Part shown: piece by piece, positions 17,923 through 26,016 of the stretch
Layout of the letters: each line of letters starts with the position of its first letter
Position numbering within the stretch: the first letter of the stretch is position 1
DNA from: Algoriphagus sp. PAP.12
GTDB taxonomy: Bacteria > Bacteroidota > Bacteroidia > Cytophagales > Cyclobacteriaceae
Reading direction: 5' to 3'
DNA length: 64,000 nt
Assembly (NCBI RefSeq): GCF_026652115.1
Contig: NZ_JAPPSQ010000017.1
Span: 1 to 64,000, forward strand
Notes under the pieces: generated by a model
What the model was told of the DNA's origin: nothing
What the model saw: the letters and a program-made list of their open reading frames with translations, nothing else
Database searches by the model: none
Translations under genes and position numbers: made by a program

Positions 17923-20900
17923 TTAGGTCTTTTCTTTTAGTCCTAGAAATTTCACCATTTTGGAATAAAGTACCTCTGGAGTAAATGGTTTTGGTACATA
18001 TCCATCTATACCCGATTCTATCAAACTTTCTTTTACCTCATGAAAAGACGACGCAGTCAAGGCTAAAATAGGCACCTGTTTTTTGTGATCATCAGGAAAT
18101 TCCCTGATCATTTTAGCTACAGTAAAGCCATCATAAACAGGCATTTGCAAATCCAACAAAATCAAATCAAAATGTTCTTTTTCAAAACATTCTAAAGTCT
18201 CTTGTCCATCAGAAGCTACTACTACTTTTCCGGTATCCCATTTTTTGAGAAATTTCTTGATCAAAATCTGATTGACCATGTTATCTTCTGCCACCAATAT
18301 AGAGGCACCACTCAAAGACTTTGGAGCAGGCTTTCCGTTTTCTTGGAGTTGATCTACTTGCTCTTTTTCAACCTCAAATTCTAATGTGAACTCAAAAATA
18401 CTTCCTCCTAAAGGGTTGGCCTTGTATTTAATTTCTCCTCCATGCAACTCAATCAATCGTTTGACAATTGCCAAGCCCAATCCAGTCCCTCCATATTTCC
18501 TTGTTGTTTCAGATGAGGCCTGGGTAAATGCTTCAAAGATGGTTTCCAGCTTTTCATCAGGGATTCCTATTCCTGTATCCTCAAATCCAAACTGAATAGA
18601 AGTAATACCATCCTGAGGTTTCGATTTTTTGGAAAGTTTGATTTTCACAAAGCCCTTTTCAGTAAACTTGATGGCGTTGGAAAGTAGGTTATTCACGATC
18701 TGACCTATCCTAACAGAATCACCCAAAATACTCTTTGGAATCGTTTCGTCAATTTCAACAAATAGTTCCAGAGACTTTTCATTCGCCTGGAAACTATGCG
18801 AATGAACGATCCTTCTGATCAGATTTTTAAGATCAAAAGGCATCTTTTCCAACTCTACTTTACCAGAGTCAATTTTGTTATAATCCAGAATATCATTGAT
18901 CAGAGCCATTAAACTCTCAGCGGAGAATTGCAAAGTTTTCAGATTTTCCAGTTGATCTGCCCGAGGATTATCCTCCATGAGAAAATGAGCCAATCCAATT
19001 ACCGCATTCATCGGAGTTCGAATTTCATGACTCATAACAGAAAGAAACTGTGACTTTATCAAAGATGCCTGCTCAGCCCGCTCTTTTGCTTTTACCAATT
19101 CATCTTGGGCTTCTTTGAGTTTGGAAATATCTCGTGCTATCCCGGTATACATTCTGGTTTTTCCATCCTTGTCCAAAACCATTTGACCATTGGTATTGAA
19201 CACCCGATAATCTCCATTCTTATGCCTCAGTCGGAATTCCAGGTATTGGTTTTTGGCCAAAAAGTCTGTGTTTTCCTCTAAAATCCCCTGAAAAACTTCC
19301 AGATCATCTGGATTGATATATTCAAAAATATTTTTTCCGATTACCTCAGAAGCTTCATAACCCAAAAACTGATTGATATTAGGAGAAAGGTAATCCAACG
19401 TAAAATCCTCTGACAAAGAGAAAATCACCTCTGTTGAGCTTTCTACAAGGGTTCTAAACTTCTCCTCTGAATTCTTCAGGTTCTCTTTAGCTTGGTGTTC
19501 CTCAGTAATATCCCTGATAATGCTCAAGGCATATTCAACCTTGCCAAATTCTAAAATTGGCCGAATGATCCTGTGATACCTTCTTTCTTTGATAAAGAAT
19601 TCAGATTCCACAATTTCCTGATCATTATAAACTTTATCTAAAATTTCGGAAACAACCTGCTGATCTGTCAAAGCTATATCACTTAAATATTTGCCTTCAA
19701 AATCTTCAGGAGTCATTTCCCAATAGTCGAAGTTGGTTCCTTCTGCAACGATATATTTCCGGTCTTTATCAATAAGGAAAATATTGGTACCTGGGATATT
19801 CGAAGCCAATACTCGATATTGCTTTTCCTTTTCTTCCTTAAAAGCCTCAAAGTTTTTACGGTCCGTGATATCTTGAAACAATCCTTGATGGAGAACAATA
19901 TCCCCAGATTCATTTTTGACATCGCTGGTTTTGTCTTCCACCCAAATGACCTCACCCTTAGGAGTGATTATCCTGAATTCTCCTGAGAATGAAACCACTC
20001 CATTATTCCTCCTAGATTTCTTTTGCATCTCCCGAATAATCTGGGAGTCATCGGGATGAAGCAAATCCAAGAATGAAACTTTCTGACTCATGAGTTCATT
20101 TGACTGGTAGCCAAATTGACTTATATTTTCTGAAATGTAATAAATCCTGTAATCGTCATTTGGGTCTATCTGAAATAGCACTGCAGGACTGTTCTCAACA
20201 ATCACTCTTGCCCTACTCGCCAACCTTTCATTCTCATATTTGTCGGTTAAATCCCTAAGAATTATAGAGTATCCTATTTTATCTTTTCCATCTGCATGAA
20301 TCCCTTGAATTGAAACCTCAAATGGAATTTTATCACTAGAGTAATTTTGGATAAAAACCTCATTCTTCCAGACATCACCAACCTTCAAATTTTCGGCTAT
20401 TGATTGAAATTTGGCCTTTCTTGGCAGGTTCCAATTAATTAAAGACTCTATATGTTTGGATAAACAGCTGTTTTTCTCTGAATCACAAAATTGAAGTGCT
20501 GCTTCATTAAGATATATGACTTCATACTCCAGATTGGCTACAATTATCGGGTCATTTACCTGCGTTAAAATTTGCGATTGAAGCCTTAAATAGTCCTCTG
20601 CAGCTCTTTTGTGACTGATGTCCGTACAAAAACCGTTTACTTCGAGTCCCTGACCAAAAACATCCTTTTTACTCTCTATCTCATAGGCAATGTAGGTAGT
20701 CTTCCCTTCTTTATTCTTGATGGTGAACTCCCCAGAGACTTTTGACTTTTTGGATATGCTTTGTTTTAGGTTTTTTACAAATTCCTTTCTGTAGGGATTT
20801 TCAATTTTTAGAATAAGAGAAGAAAATTCAGCTGATATAGGCTGCTCCCCCAAGCCAAATAACTTTGCCAAGCCTCCAGACATATAAAACACATCTTTTG

Positions 20901-22260
20901 CGTGGCTATATTTCCAAGAGCCCGATTTAGAAAGATGCTCCGTAGTTGTCAAAAGGTTCTCATTCCTTTCGATCTTACGGTTCATCAAATTTCCAATATA
21001 GGCACTGGCCAGAATATCGCCTACTTGGCGAAAAATCTGTAATTCCTTCTCAATTAATTCAAAGTTTTCAGATTCAATTTCAAACAAAATCACTCCCAGT
21101 AGTTTAGAAATCGAAACCATGGGTATCATCAATATCTTGTCTGAATTTTCATCCTCTTCGCGATCCACCAACTTTACCATTTCGGCTTCCAAGCGCCTTT
21201 TCCTTCCGGAAATTATTTGCTCAATTTCCTTAGGTTGGAAAATATCCCGCTTATCAAGACTCCAAGTATTCAATATTTCAAAACCTTCAGTTTCTTTATT
21301 TAAAACCGCAATCGCTGATTTTCTTGCTCGCAAAAAATAACTGAACCTACTCAAAAATTCCTGGAAATTATCTTCCAGATTCTGAAGTCGACTATTAATA
21401 AATCGAGAAGAGATTTGGTTGATCAAATTCTCTATTTCATACCTTTTCTGAAGGGATTTATCCGTCTCTATAAAATCAGTAATATCTCTGCTAGAAAAAA
21501 GAATTCCTTGAATTTGAGGATGATCCAAAAGATTCTTAGCATAACTCTCCAAGTAAACATGCTCACCTTTAGAACTATGTATCCAAAAATCGATTGAAAC
21601 TTCTTCATTGGTTTTTAAAGCATCATCAAAATCACCTTTTACCAATTCAATTATTCCTGCCTCTTGAAAATCTTTGAAATTTCTGCCGATGATATCATCC
21701 ACTTCAAAGCCCAGCTTTTCACCAACAGACTCCGAAATAAATTTGTAATTCCCATTCTCATCCAAAATAGCTATCAAATCATGGCTATGATGGATGATAC
21801 TTTGCATGTAGCCTAGCTTCTGATTTGCTTCACTTTCACTTTTTAGAATCGAAAAATCTGAATTGAATCCGAAGGAATTTCTGATTTTATTGGCCTTAAC
21901 AATCAAAAATTTGGAACTGTAAGAAGAAGGAAGATTGACAAATCCCCATTCAAACCGTTCTAGTTCACCATTTTTCTTTTGGAGAGAGTGAAAATAATAA
22001 ACATCAGGAACTACACCATTTGTAAAAAAGTCAGTGATCATCTCAATCATTTCAGGATTGGAAAACCAAGCCTTCCAATCGTATGAAAGATTAGCGTAAT
22101 TTTCTTTAGCATAATCATTCCAAAAAATAATCTCATCGGAGTCCATTAAGAATAATGGCTCCTTGACTTCATTGAAAAAGTTTGAAATATCGAATTGATT
22201 AAAATCACTCATTAGTAATCGAGCAAATTTGCTTTGGTCTCTTTTAGTTCTACTAAGCAA
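17923..22260 (-). CDS. Multi-PAS hybrid sensor histidine kinase
   Basis: A very large (1445 residues) hybrid kinase with no transmembrane segment, so probably cytosolic. Rough order: PAS (20-130), PAS (155-270), a GAF-like domain (285-440), then five more PAS/PAC modules (450-1060), HisKA with SHEIRTPMNAVIGLA (about 1085), a HATPase domain with GFEDTGIGIPDEKL and YGGTGLGLAIVKRLIELHGG, and a C-terminal receiver (about 1325-1440) with ILLDLQMPVYDG holding the phospho-acceptor Asp and KPF at its end. Both phosphorylation sites are intact. There is no output domain and no adjacent regulator, so the phosphate probably goes to an unlinked partner. The start may instead be the ATG at 22212 (MSDFNQFDI), just before the first PAS. 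Signals are unknown. Confidence 0.93.
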   Translation of the reverse strand: MLSRTKRDQSKFARLLMSDFNQFDISNFFNEVKEPLFLMDSDEIIFWNDYAKENYANLSYDWKAWFSNPEMIEMITDFFTNGVVPDVYYFHSLQKKNGELERFEWGFVNLPSSYSSKFLIVKANKIRNSFGFNSDFSILKSESEANQKLGYMQSIIHHSHDLIAILDENGNYKFISESVGEKLGFEVDDIIGRNFKDFQEAGIIELVKGDFDDALKTNEEVSIDFWIHSSKGEHVYLESYAKNLLDHPQIQGILFSSRDITDFIETDKSLQKRYEIENLINQISSRFINSRLQNLEDNFQEFLSRFSYFLRARKSAIAVLNKETEGFEILNTWSLDKRDIFQPKEIEQIISGRKRRLEAEMVKLVDREEDENSDKILMIPMVSISKLLGVILFEIESENFELIEKELQIFRQVGDILASAYIGNLMNRKIERNENLLTTTEHLSKSGSWKYSHAKDVFYMSGGLAKLFGLGEQPISAEFSSLILKIENPYRKEFVKNLKQSISKKSKVSGEFTIKNKEGKTTYIAYEIESKKDVFGQGLEVNGFCTDISHKRAAEDYLRLQSQILTQVNDPIIVANLEYEVIYLNEAALQFCDSEKNSCLSKHIESLINWNLPRKAKFQSIAENLKVGDVWKNEVFIQNYSSDKIPFEVSIQGIHADGKDKIGYSIILRDLTDKYENERLASRARVIVENSPAVLFQIDPNDDYRIYYISENISQFGYQSNELMSQKVSFLDLLHPDDSQIIREMQKKSRRNNGVVSFSGEFRIITPKGEVIWVEDKTSDVKNESGDIVLHQGLFQDITDRKNFEAFKEEKEKQYRVLASNIPGTNIFLIDKDRKYIVAEGTNFDYWEMTPEDFEGKYLSDIALTDQQVVSEILDKVYNDQEIVESEFFIKERRYHRIIRPILEFGKVEYALSIIRDITEEHQAKENLKNSEEKFRTLVESSTEVIFSLSEDFTLDYLSPNINQFLGYEASEVIGKNIFEYINPDDLEVFQGILEENTDFLAKNQYLEFRLRHKNGDYRVFNTNGQMVLDKDGKTRMYTGIARDISKLKEAQDELVKAKERAEQASLIKSQFLSVMSHEIRTPMNAVIGLAHFLMEDNPRADQLENLKTLQFSAESLMALINDILDYNKIDSGKVELEKMPFDLKNLIRRIVHSHSFQANEKSLELFVEIDETIPKSILGDSVRIGQIVNNLLSNAIKFTEKGFVKIKLSKKSKPQDGITSIQFGFEDTGIGIPDEKLETIFEAFTQASSETTRKYGGTGLGLAIVKRLIELHGGEIKYKANPLGGSIFEFTLEFEVEKEQVDQLQENGKPAPKSLSGASILVAEDNMVNQILIKKFLKKWDTGKVVVASDGQETLECFEKEHFDLILLDLQMPVYDGFTVAKMIREFPDDHKKQVPILALTASSFHEVKESLIESGIDGYVPKPFTPEVLYSKMVKFLGLKEKT

Positions 22261-22414
22261 AGAAAGTAATTATTTCAGTACTTCATCCCCCACGACAAAT
22301 ATCAGATAGACGACAAACACCCCTCTACTTGATTGCAAATATTTTTATCACATCAAAGCAACCTATCCTGAAATCCTTCGTGATAATTGATAGTTTTAAT
22401 TTAACCTATTTCAA

Positions 22415-22735
22415 ATGATTATTTCAACCACCAACAATTTAGAAGGCCACAAAATCGAAGAATATCTAGGAATCGTATCCGGTGAAACCATTATCGGAGC
22501 CAATGTATTCAAGGATTTCTTTGCCAGTATCACCGATATCGTAGGCGGTAGAGCGGGTGCTTATGAGCAAGTATTAAGAGAAGCTAAGGCAACTGCTATG
22601 GCCGAAATGGAAATGCAAGCCCGTTCTTTTGGCGCAAATGCAATTATCGGAATTGACCTAGACTACGAAACAATCCGGGACGGAATGCTGATGGTCACCG
22701 CAGCTGGAACTGCAGTCAAAACCTCGAGATTATAA
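22415..22735 (+). CDS. YbjQ/UPF0145 family protein
   Basis: A 106-residue cytosolic protein of the YbjQ (UPF0145) family, which forms homo-pentamers; the biochemical role is not established, though it is sometimes called a heavy-metal-binding domain. Recognisable parts are [19 protein letters not shown] (about 22-40), [20 protein letters not shown] and the end [14 protein letters not shown]. Full length. It stands alone between two divergent promoter regions and converges with the ferredoxin-like gene, whose 3' end encodes its terminator. Confidence 0.9.
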   Translation: MIISTTNNLEGHKIEEYLGIVSGETIIGANVFKDFFASITDIVGGRAGAYEQVLREAKATAMAEMEMQARSFGANAIIGIDLDYETIRDGMLMVTAAGTAVKTSRL

Positions 22736-22739
22736 ATTA

Positions 22740-22997
22740 TCAGCCCTGGTTATCCAGGGCTTTTTTAATGGCTGAAATTACCTTGGGATGATCAGCTTTT
22801 TTAATGAAATGATTGTCAACGATTGCTAAAGGAGACGATTTGCACATATCCATACACTTAGTGGAAATCAACTTGCAAGTCCCTTTCCATTCACCTTCTG
22901 AAAATTCTTTTTTCAGACTCTTTTTCAACTGCTTTGAGCCTGCTTTTTTGCAATCAGACCCAGCGCAAACAAAAACCAACTCCCTCTTATGTTTCAT
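22740..22997 (-). CDS. Thioredoxin-like [2Fe-2S] ferredoxin
   Basis: An 85-residue protein with the four-Cys pattern of thioredoxin-like 2Fe-2S ferredoxins: VCAGSDCKKAG near the start and STKCMDMCKSSPL in the second half. These proteins carry electrons in small oxidoreductase systems; no partner is adjacent. The open frame extends to 23033, but the ATG at 22997 overlaps the stop of the upstream DUF819 gene in a TAATG and places the Cys motif at the usual distance from the N terminus, so I choose it. The last six codons are also the terminator stem of the converging ybjQ. Confidence 0.85.
   Translation of the reverse strand: MKHKRELVFVCAGSDCKKAGSKQLKKSLKKEFSEGEWKGTCKLISTKCMDMCKSSPLAIVDNHFIKKADHPKVISAIKKALDNQG
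22742..22766 (+). terminator. Intrinsic terminator of ybjQ, inside the 3' end of the opposing gene
   Basis: AGCCCTGG (22742-22749) and CCAGGGCT (22754-22761) form a perfect 8-bp stem with a TTAT loop, followed by six T residues. It begins 7 nt after the ybjQ stop. Confidence 0.9.
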
Positions 22998-24250
22998 TAT
23001 CCTCCAGAAACTGCCTGTAACATTAACCCGCACAAATAAGCTCCGTATGTTCCTACCGCATATCCCAATACAGCTAGCAAAACACCTACAGGAGCCAAAG
23101 AAGCATCAAATGCCGAAGCCACAATGGGAGCTGAAGCGGCACCACCCACATTGGCTTGTGATCCTACCGCCACATAAAAGAAAGGAGCTTTGATAATCCA
23201 AGCCACGATTAGCATAATGATAATATGGAATATCATCCATAGAATCCCAATCAGGAATAAAATCGGATTATCCAAGACCGCCCCCAAATCCATTTGCATA
23301 CCTATAGTGGCAACCAATACATACAAAAATACGGATCCAAAGCGTGAAGCACCAGCTCCTTCTAAGTTTCTTGCTTTTGTAAATGAAAGTAAAAGGCCTG
23401 CAGTAGTAGCAATTACTACGATCCAAAAAAATGTTGAATCCAATGAATATTGCTTGAGCGATGGATAATTTTCAGAAATGAAAGGGGCTAGAAAATCTGC
23501 GATAATGTGGGAAATACCTGTGATACCGAATCCCGCCCCTAAAATCACCATAGTGTCAGAAAGGGTTGGGATCTTCATCACTTTTGCTCGAAATTCAGCA
23601 ATTTTATCTCGCAATTCGAAAATCGCACGGGTATCAGCTTTAAAAAACCGATCGATTTTTTCTGGTTTGGCGGCCCAGTATAATAGGAATCCCGTCCAGA
23701 TATTAGCAACTAGAACATCGACAGCAATCATCTGAGCAAACAAATCCGAGCTAGCTCCAAAAACTTCCAACATGGCTGTTTGATTAGCTCCTCCACCTAT
23801 CCAAGAACCGGCAATCGTAGCCAATCCTCTCCAGATGGCATCTGGACCTTCCACCCCCAACAAGTCTGGTTGGATAAACCCAACAGTCATCAAAGCCAAA
23901 GGGCCTCCTAACATAATTCCGAGCGTCCCTGCCAGAAACATGGTCAAGGCTTTTGGTCCCAATTTTAAAATAGCCTTTAGATCAATACTAATGGTGAAAA
24001 GAACCAAAGAAGCTGGCAATAGATACCGTGAGGCAACAAAATACAGATTGGAATCCTCTCCTGAAATAATTCCAAAGGAGTTTAAAAGAGCAGGGATAAA
24101 ATAACAGAGCAAAACGGAGGGAACCACCCTGTAGAACTTCTGAAAAAATATGCTTTTGCTTGCAGCAGTATAAAAAATCATTGCCAAAACGGCCATCAAT
24201 AATCCAAATACCACTGCATCGTTGGTAATCAAAGGGCTGTGTTCTTCCAT
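22997..24250 (-). CDS. DUF819 family integral membrane protein
   Basis: A 417-residue inner-membrane protein with about eleven hydrophobic segments, belonging to the DUF819 family (YjcL-like). It includes IAGSWIGGGANQTAMLEVFG and VGSQANVGGAASAPIVASAF, paired Gly-rich stretches that resemble the pore repeats of sodium-dependent carriers such as the gluconate or glutamate symporters; transport is likely but the substrate is unknown. It is co-transcribed with the downstream ferredoxin-like gene (TAATG overlap). The family call rests on these motifs and length. Confidence 0.87.
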   Translation of the reverse strand: MEEHSPLITNDAVVFGLLMAVLAMIFYTAASKSIFFQKFYRVVPSVLLCYFIPALLNSFGIISGEDSNLYFVASRYLLPASLVLFTISIDLKAILKLGPKALTMFLAGTLGIMLGGPLALMTVGFIQPDLLGVEGPDAIWRGLATIAGSWIGGGANQTAMLEVFGASSDLFAQMIAVDVLVANIWTGFLLYWAAKPEKIDRFFKADTRAIFELRDKIAEFRAKVMKIPTLSDTMVILGAGFGITGISHIIADFLAPFISENYPSLKQYSLDSTFFWIVVIATTAGLLLSFTKARNLEGAGASRFGSVFLYVLVATIGMQMDLGAVLDNPILFLIGILWMIFHIIIMLIVAWIIKAPFFYVAVGSQANVGGAASAPIVASAFDASLAPVGVLLAVLGYAVGTYGAYLCGLMLQAVSGG

Positions 24251-24306
24251 AGTCTGTATTTACTCAATTGCAACAATACCAACAAAAGCTAAGAAGCCCA
24301 AGGAGA

Positions 24307-24942
24307 TTATTTCCCGGTGTTTAATAACTGGATGAATTCGCCCAAAATCATGGCTGTAGCACCCCAAACCATTTCTTGGTCTATTTCAAAATAAGGAGTA
24401 TCCAGTTTCAGTTGATCATTGATTTCCAATATCGTCGTCTTATTAATCTCTGGAGAAATCAATTGAGATACTTGAGTGGGAATAATTCGCTGTACTTCTC
24501 TTATTTCCGGAACGAAATCGGGAATTTCATTTGAAATCCCTACGATGGGACTCACCAAAAAATTACTCGCAGGCACAAATAAATCCGTGATTTTGCCAAG
24601 GATTTCCACTTTATCTGGATCAATTGAAACTTCCTCCTGTGCCTCCCGCAAAGCCGTAAAAATCAAACTTTCATCTTCTTTCTCCATTTTCCCTCCTGGG
24701 AAAGCGATTTGACCACTATGAACACCTGGGTATTCAGGTCTTTTGATCAACGGAAAAAAAGCTTGACCATTTTGAGGATAGATTAGAATTAATACTGCTC
24801 CTTTTCGGTGATTTGGAGGAAGTTTCGGATCGAAACGACTCATATTGATGGGTCTGGGAGACATCCTCATCTGTGCCTCTTTTCCAGGCAAAGGTTGATT
24901 GATGGAATATTTTAATCGTTGAACGACCTGCTCAAACTCCAT
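24307..24942 (-). CDS. NUDIX hydrolase, probable CoA pyrophosphatase
   Basis: A 211-residue NUDIX enzyme, likely splitting coenzyme A or acyl-CoA into phosphopantetheine and 3',5'-ADP. The NUDIX box is complete: GGKMEKEDESLIFTALREAQ followed by EEV (about 103-125). The CoA-specific signature precedes it (LIKRPEYPGVHSGQIAFPGG). It starts one base after the stop of the lipoprotein gene, so the two form an operon, and the 56-nt gap to the DUF819 gene suggests read-through. Confidence 0.9.
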   Translation of the reverse strand: MEFEQVVQRLKYSINQPLPGKEAQMRMSPRPINMSRFDPKLPPNHRKGAVLILIYPQNGQAFFPLIKRPEYPGVHSGQIAFPGGKMEKEDESLIFTALREAQEEVSIDPDKVEILGKITDLFVPASNFLVSPIVGISNEIPDFVPEIREVQRIIPTQVSQLISPEINKTTILEINDQLKLDTPYFEIDQEMVWGATAMILGEFIQLLNTGK

Positions 24943-24943
24943 T

Positions 24944-25609
24944 TTAGCTCAATTCCAATTTTTTGATTTTTTGATTAAGATAGGATTCCTTCTCGTAATC
25001 TTGAGCCACTCGCTTCATCCTAAACTGCTCCAGAATTTGTTTATTCACATTGATTAGCCAAGCCATAGGTCTATAGCCTTCCTCTTCCATGAAATAACCC
25101 AAAACGAGAAATTCCTCTTCATTCAACCACATTCCTTCCTCAAACATTCCTGAAGGTCCCATAAAAAGTAGCCGTTCCTTCATCCCATCGGCTTTATACC
25201 AAGCAACCTCCGAATCGGGATTGAGGTAAGGATTTCCGTTTTCATCCTGTTCCTCTACCTTATAAGAATAGATATCTACAGTCCCATTTCCACCTGGATG
25301 CTTGATTTGATAGGGAAATAGCGGATCATTTTCCAGAATCGGATTCTTCTCAGGCATTTCAAAACCATCTAAAGAATCAGCAAACATCAATTCGAAATCG
25401 ACTCCAGTAAATCTACCGGTTTTGGAAACCCAATGTTCATACCAATCCTTTTTTGAGGCCAAAGCTAAATCCAATCGGGTAGCAAAATCATCCAAGCTCA
25501 CTCCAGTTGAGGATTCAGTGGATTTTTCTTCCGTTTCTGTCGAGTTTTGGCAGGCGAAAGCCAATAAAATAAAAACTCCTATATAGAGATTTGAAATGGA
25601 TCTTCCCAT
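24944..25609 (-). CDS. Uncharacterised lipoprotein
   Basis: A 221-residue protein with a lipoprotein signal (GVFILLAFAC, Cys about 20) and a Ser/Thr/Glu-rich linker, then an acidic globular domain rich in aromatic residues (KDWYEHWVSKTGRFTGVDFE). No known domain recognised. It is likely anchored in the inner or outer membrane and is the first gene of the run lipoprotein, NUDIX, DUF819, ferredoxin. Confidence 0.8.
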   Translation of the reverse strand: MGRSISNLYIGVFILLAFACQNSTETEEKSTESSTGVSLDDFATRLDLALASKKDWYEHWVSKTGRFTGVDFELMFADSLDGFEMPEKNPILENDPLFPYQIKHPGGNGTVDIYSYKVEEQDENGNPYLNPDSEVAWYKADGMKERLLFMGPSGMFEEGMWLNEEEFLVLGYFMEEEGYRPMAWLINVNKQILEQFRMKRVAQDYEKESYLNQKIKKLELS

Positions 25610-25660
25610 GAAATTCAGGTTGCAAAATATGAAGCTAAATCAAGAGCCCTAAAAAAACAA

Positions 25661-25689
25661 AAAAGGCCGGAATATAACTCCGACCTTTT
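25661..25689. terminator. Orphan terminator-like hairpin
   Basis: AAAAGGCCGG with following A (25661-25671) pairs with TCCGACCTTTT (25679-25689) with one C/A mismatch. On the minus strand it is followed by TTTTTTG and a second T run, a good intrinsic terminator. It lies upstream of the lipoprotein gene start rather than after any gene, so it may end a small RNA or act as an attenuator. Confidence 0.55.
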
Positions 25690-25984
25690 CCTGCTCTCAA
25701 ACCTATTAAACCTATTGTAGATATTCAATTCATGAATACGACCGAAAAGTAGAAAATGTTTTTATATACACCAAACAATCGATTGCGAAACTTTTTCAAA
25801 ATTTTCTTTCCCAAGACATTTTCCGCTTAAACCGCTCAGAATCAACACTATTTTAGAATATTTTTTTTCAAACTTTTTTTTGAAAGATTTTAAGTTGATT
25901 TGGATCAAAAATTATTCATCGTTTTCTTCCTCATTCTTAAAAAATCACCTTCCTATTATTTTAGTAATTCCTACCAAACTAACG

Positions 25985-26013
25985 TTTGAAAAAGGATCTT
26001 TTTACTATTTTTC
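25985..26013 (+). promoter_or_regulatory. Possible aceK promoter
   Basis: TTTG (25985-25988), 17 nt, then TATTTTTC (26006-26013), one mismatch from TAnnTTTG. The start would fall on or just after the ATG at 26017, implying a nearly leaderless mRNA. Confidence 0.35.
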
Positions 26014-26016
26014 AGA

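Larger units (their letters stand above)
25610..26016. other. 407-base gap without a gene
   Basis: AT-rich region between the divergent lipoprotein and aceK genes. It holds one terminator-like hairpin (25661-25689) and a possible aceK promoter (25985-26013). Open frames here are short and have no recognisable product. Confidence 0.7.
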
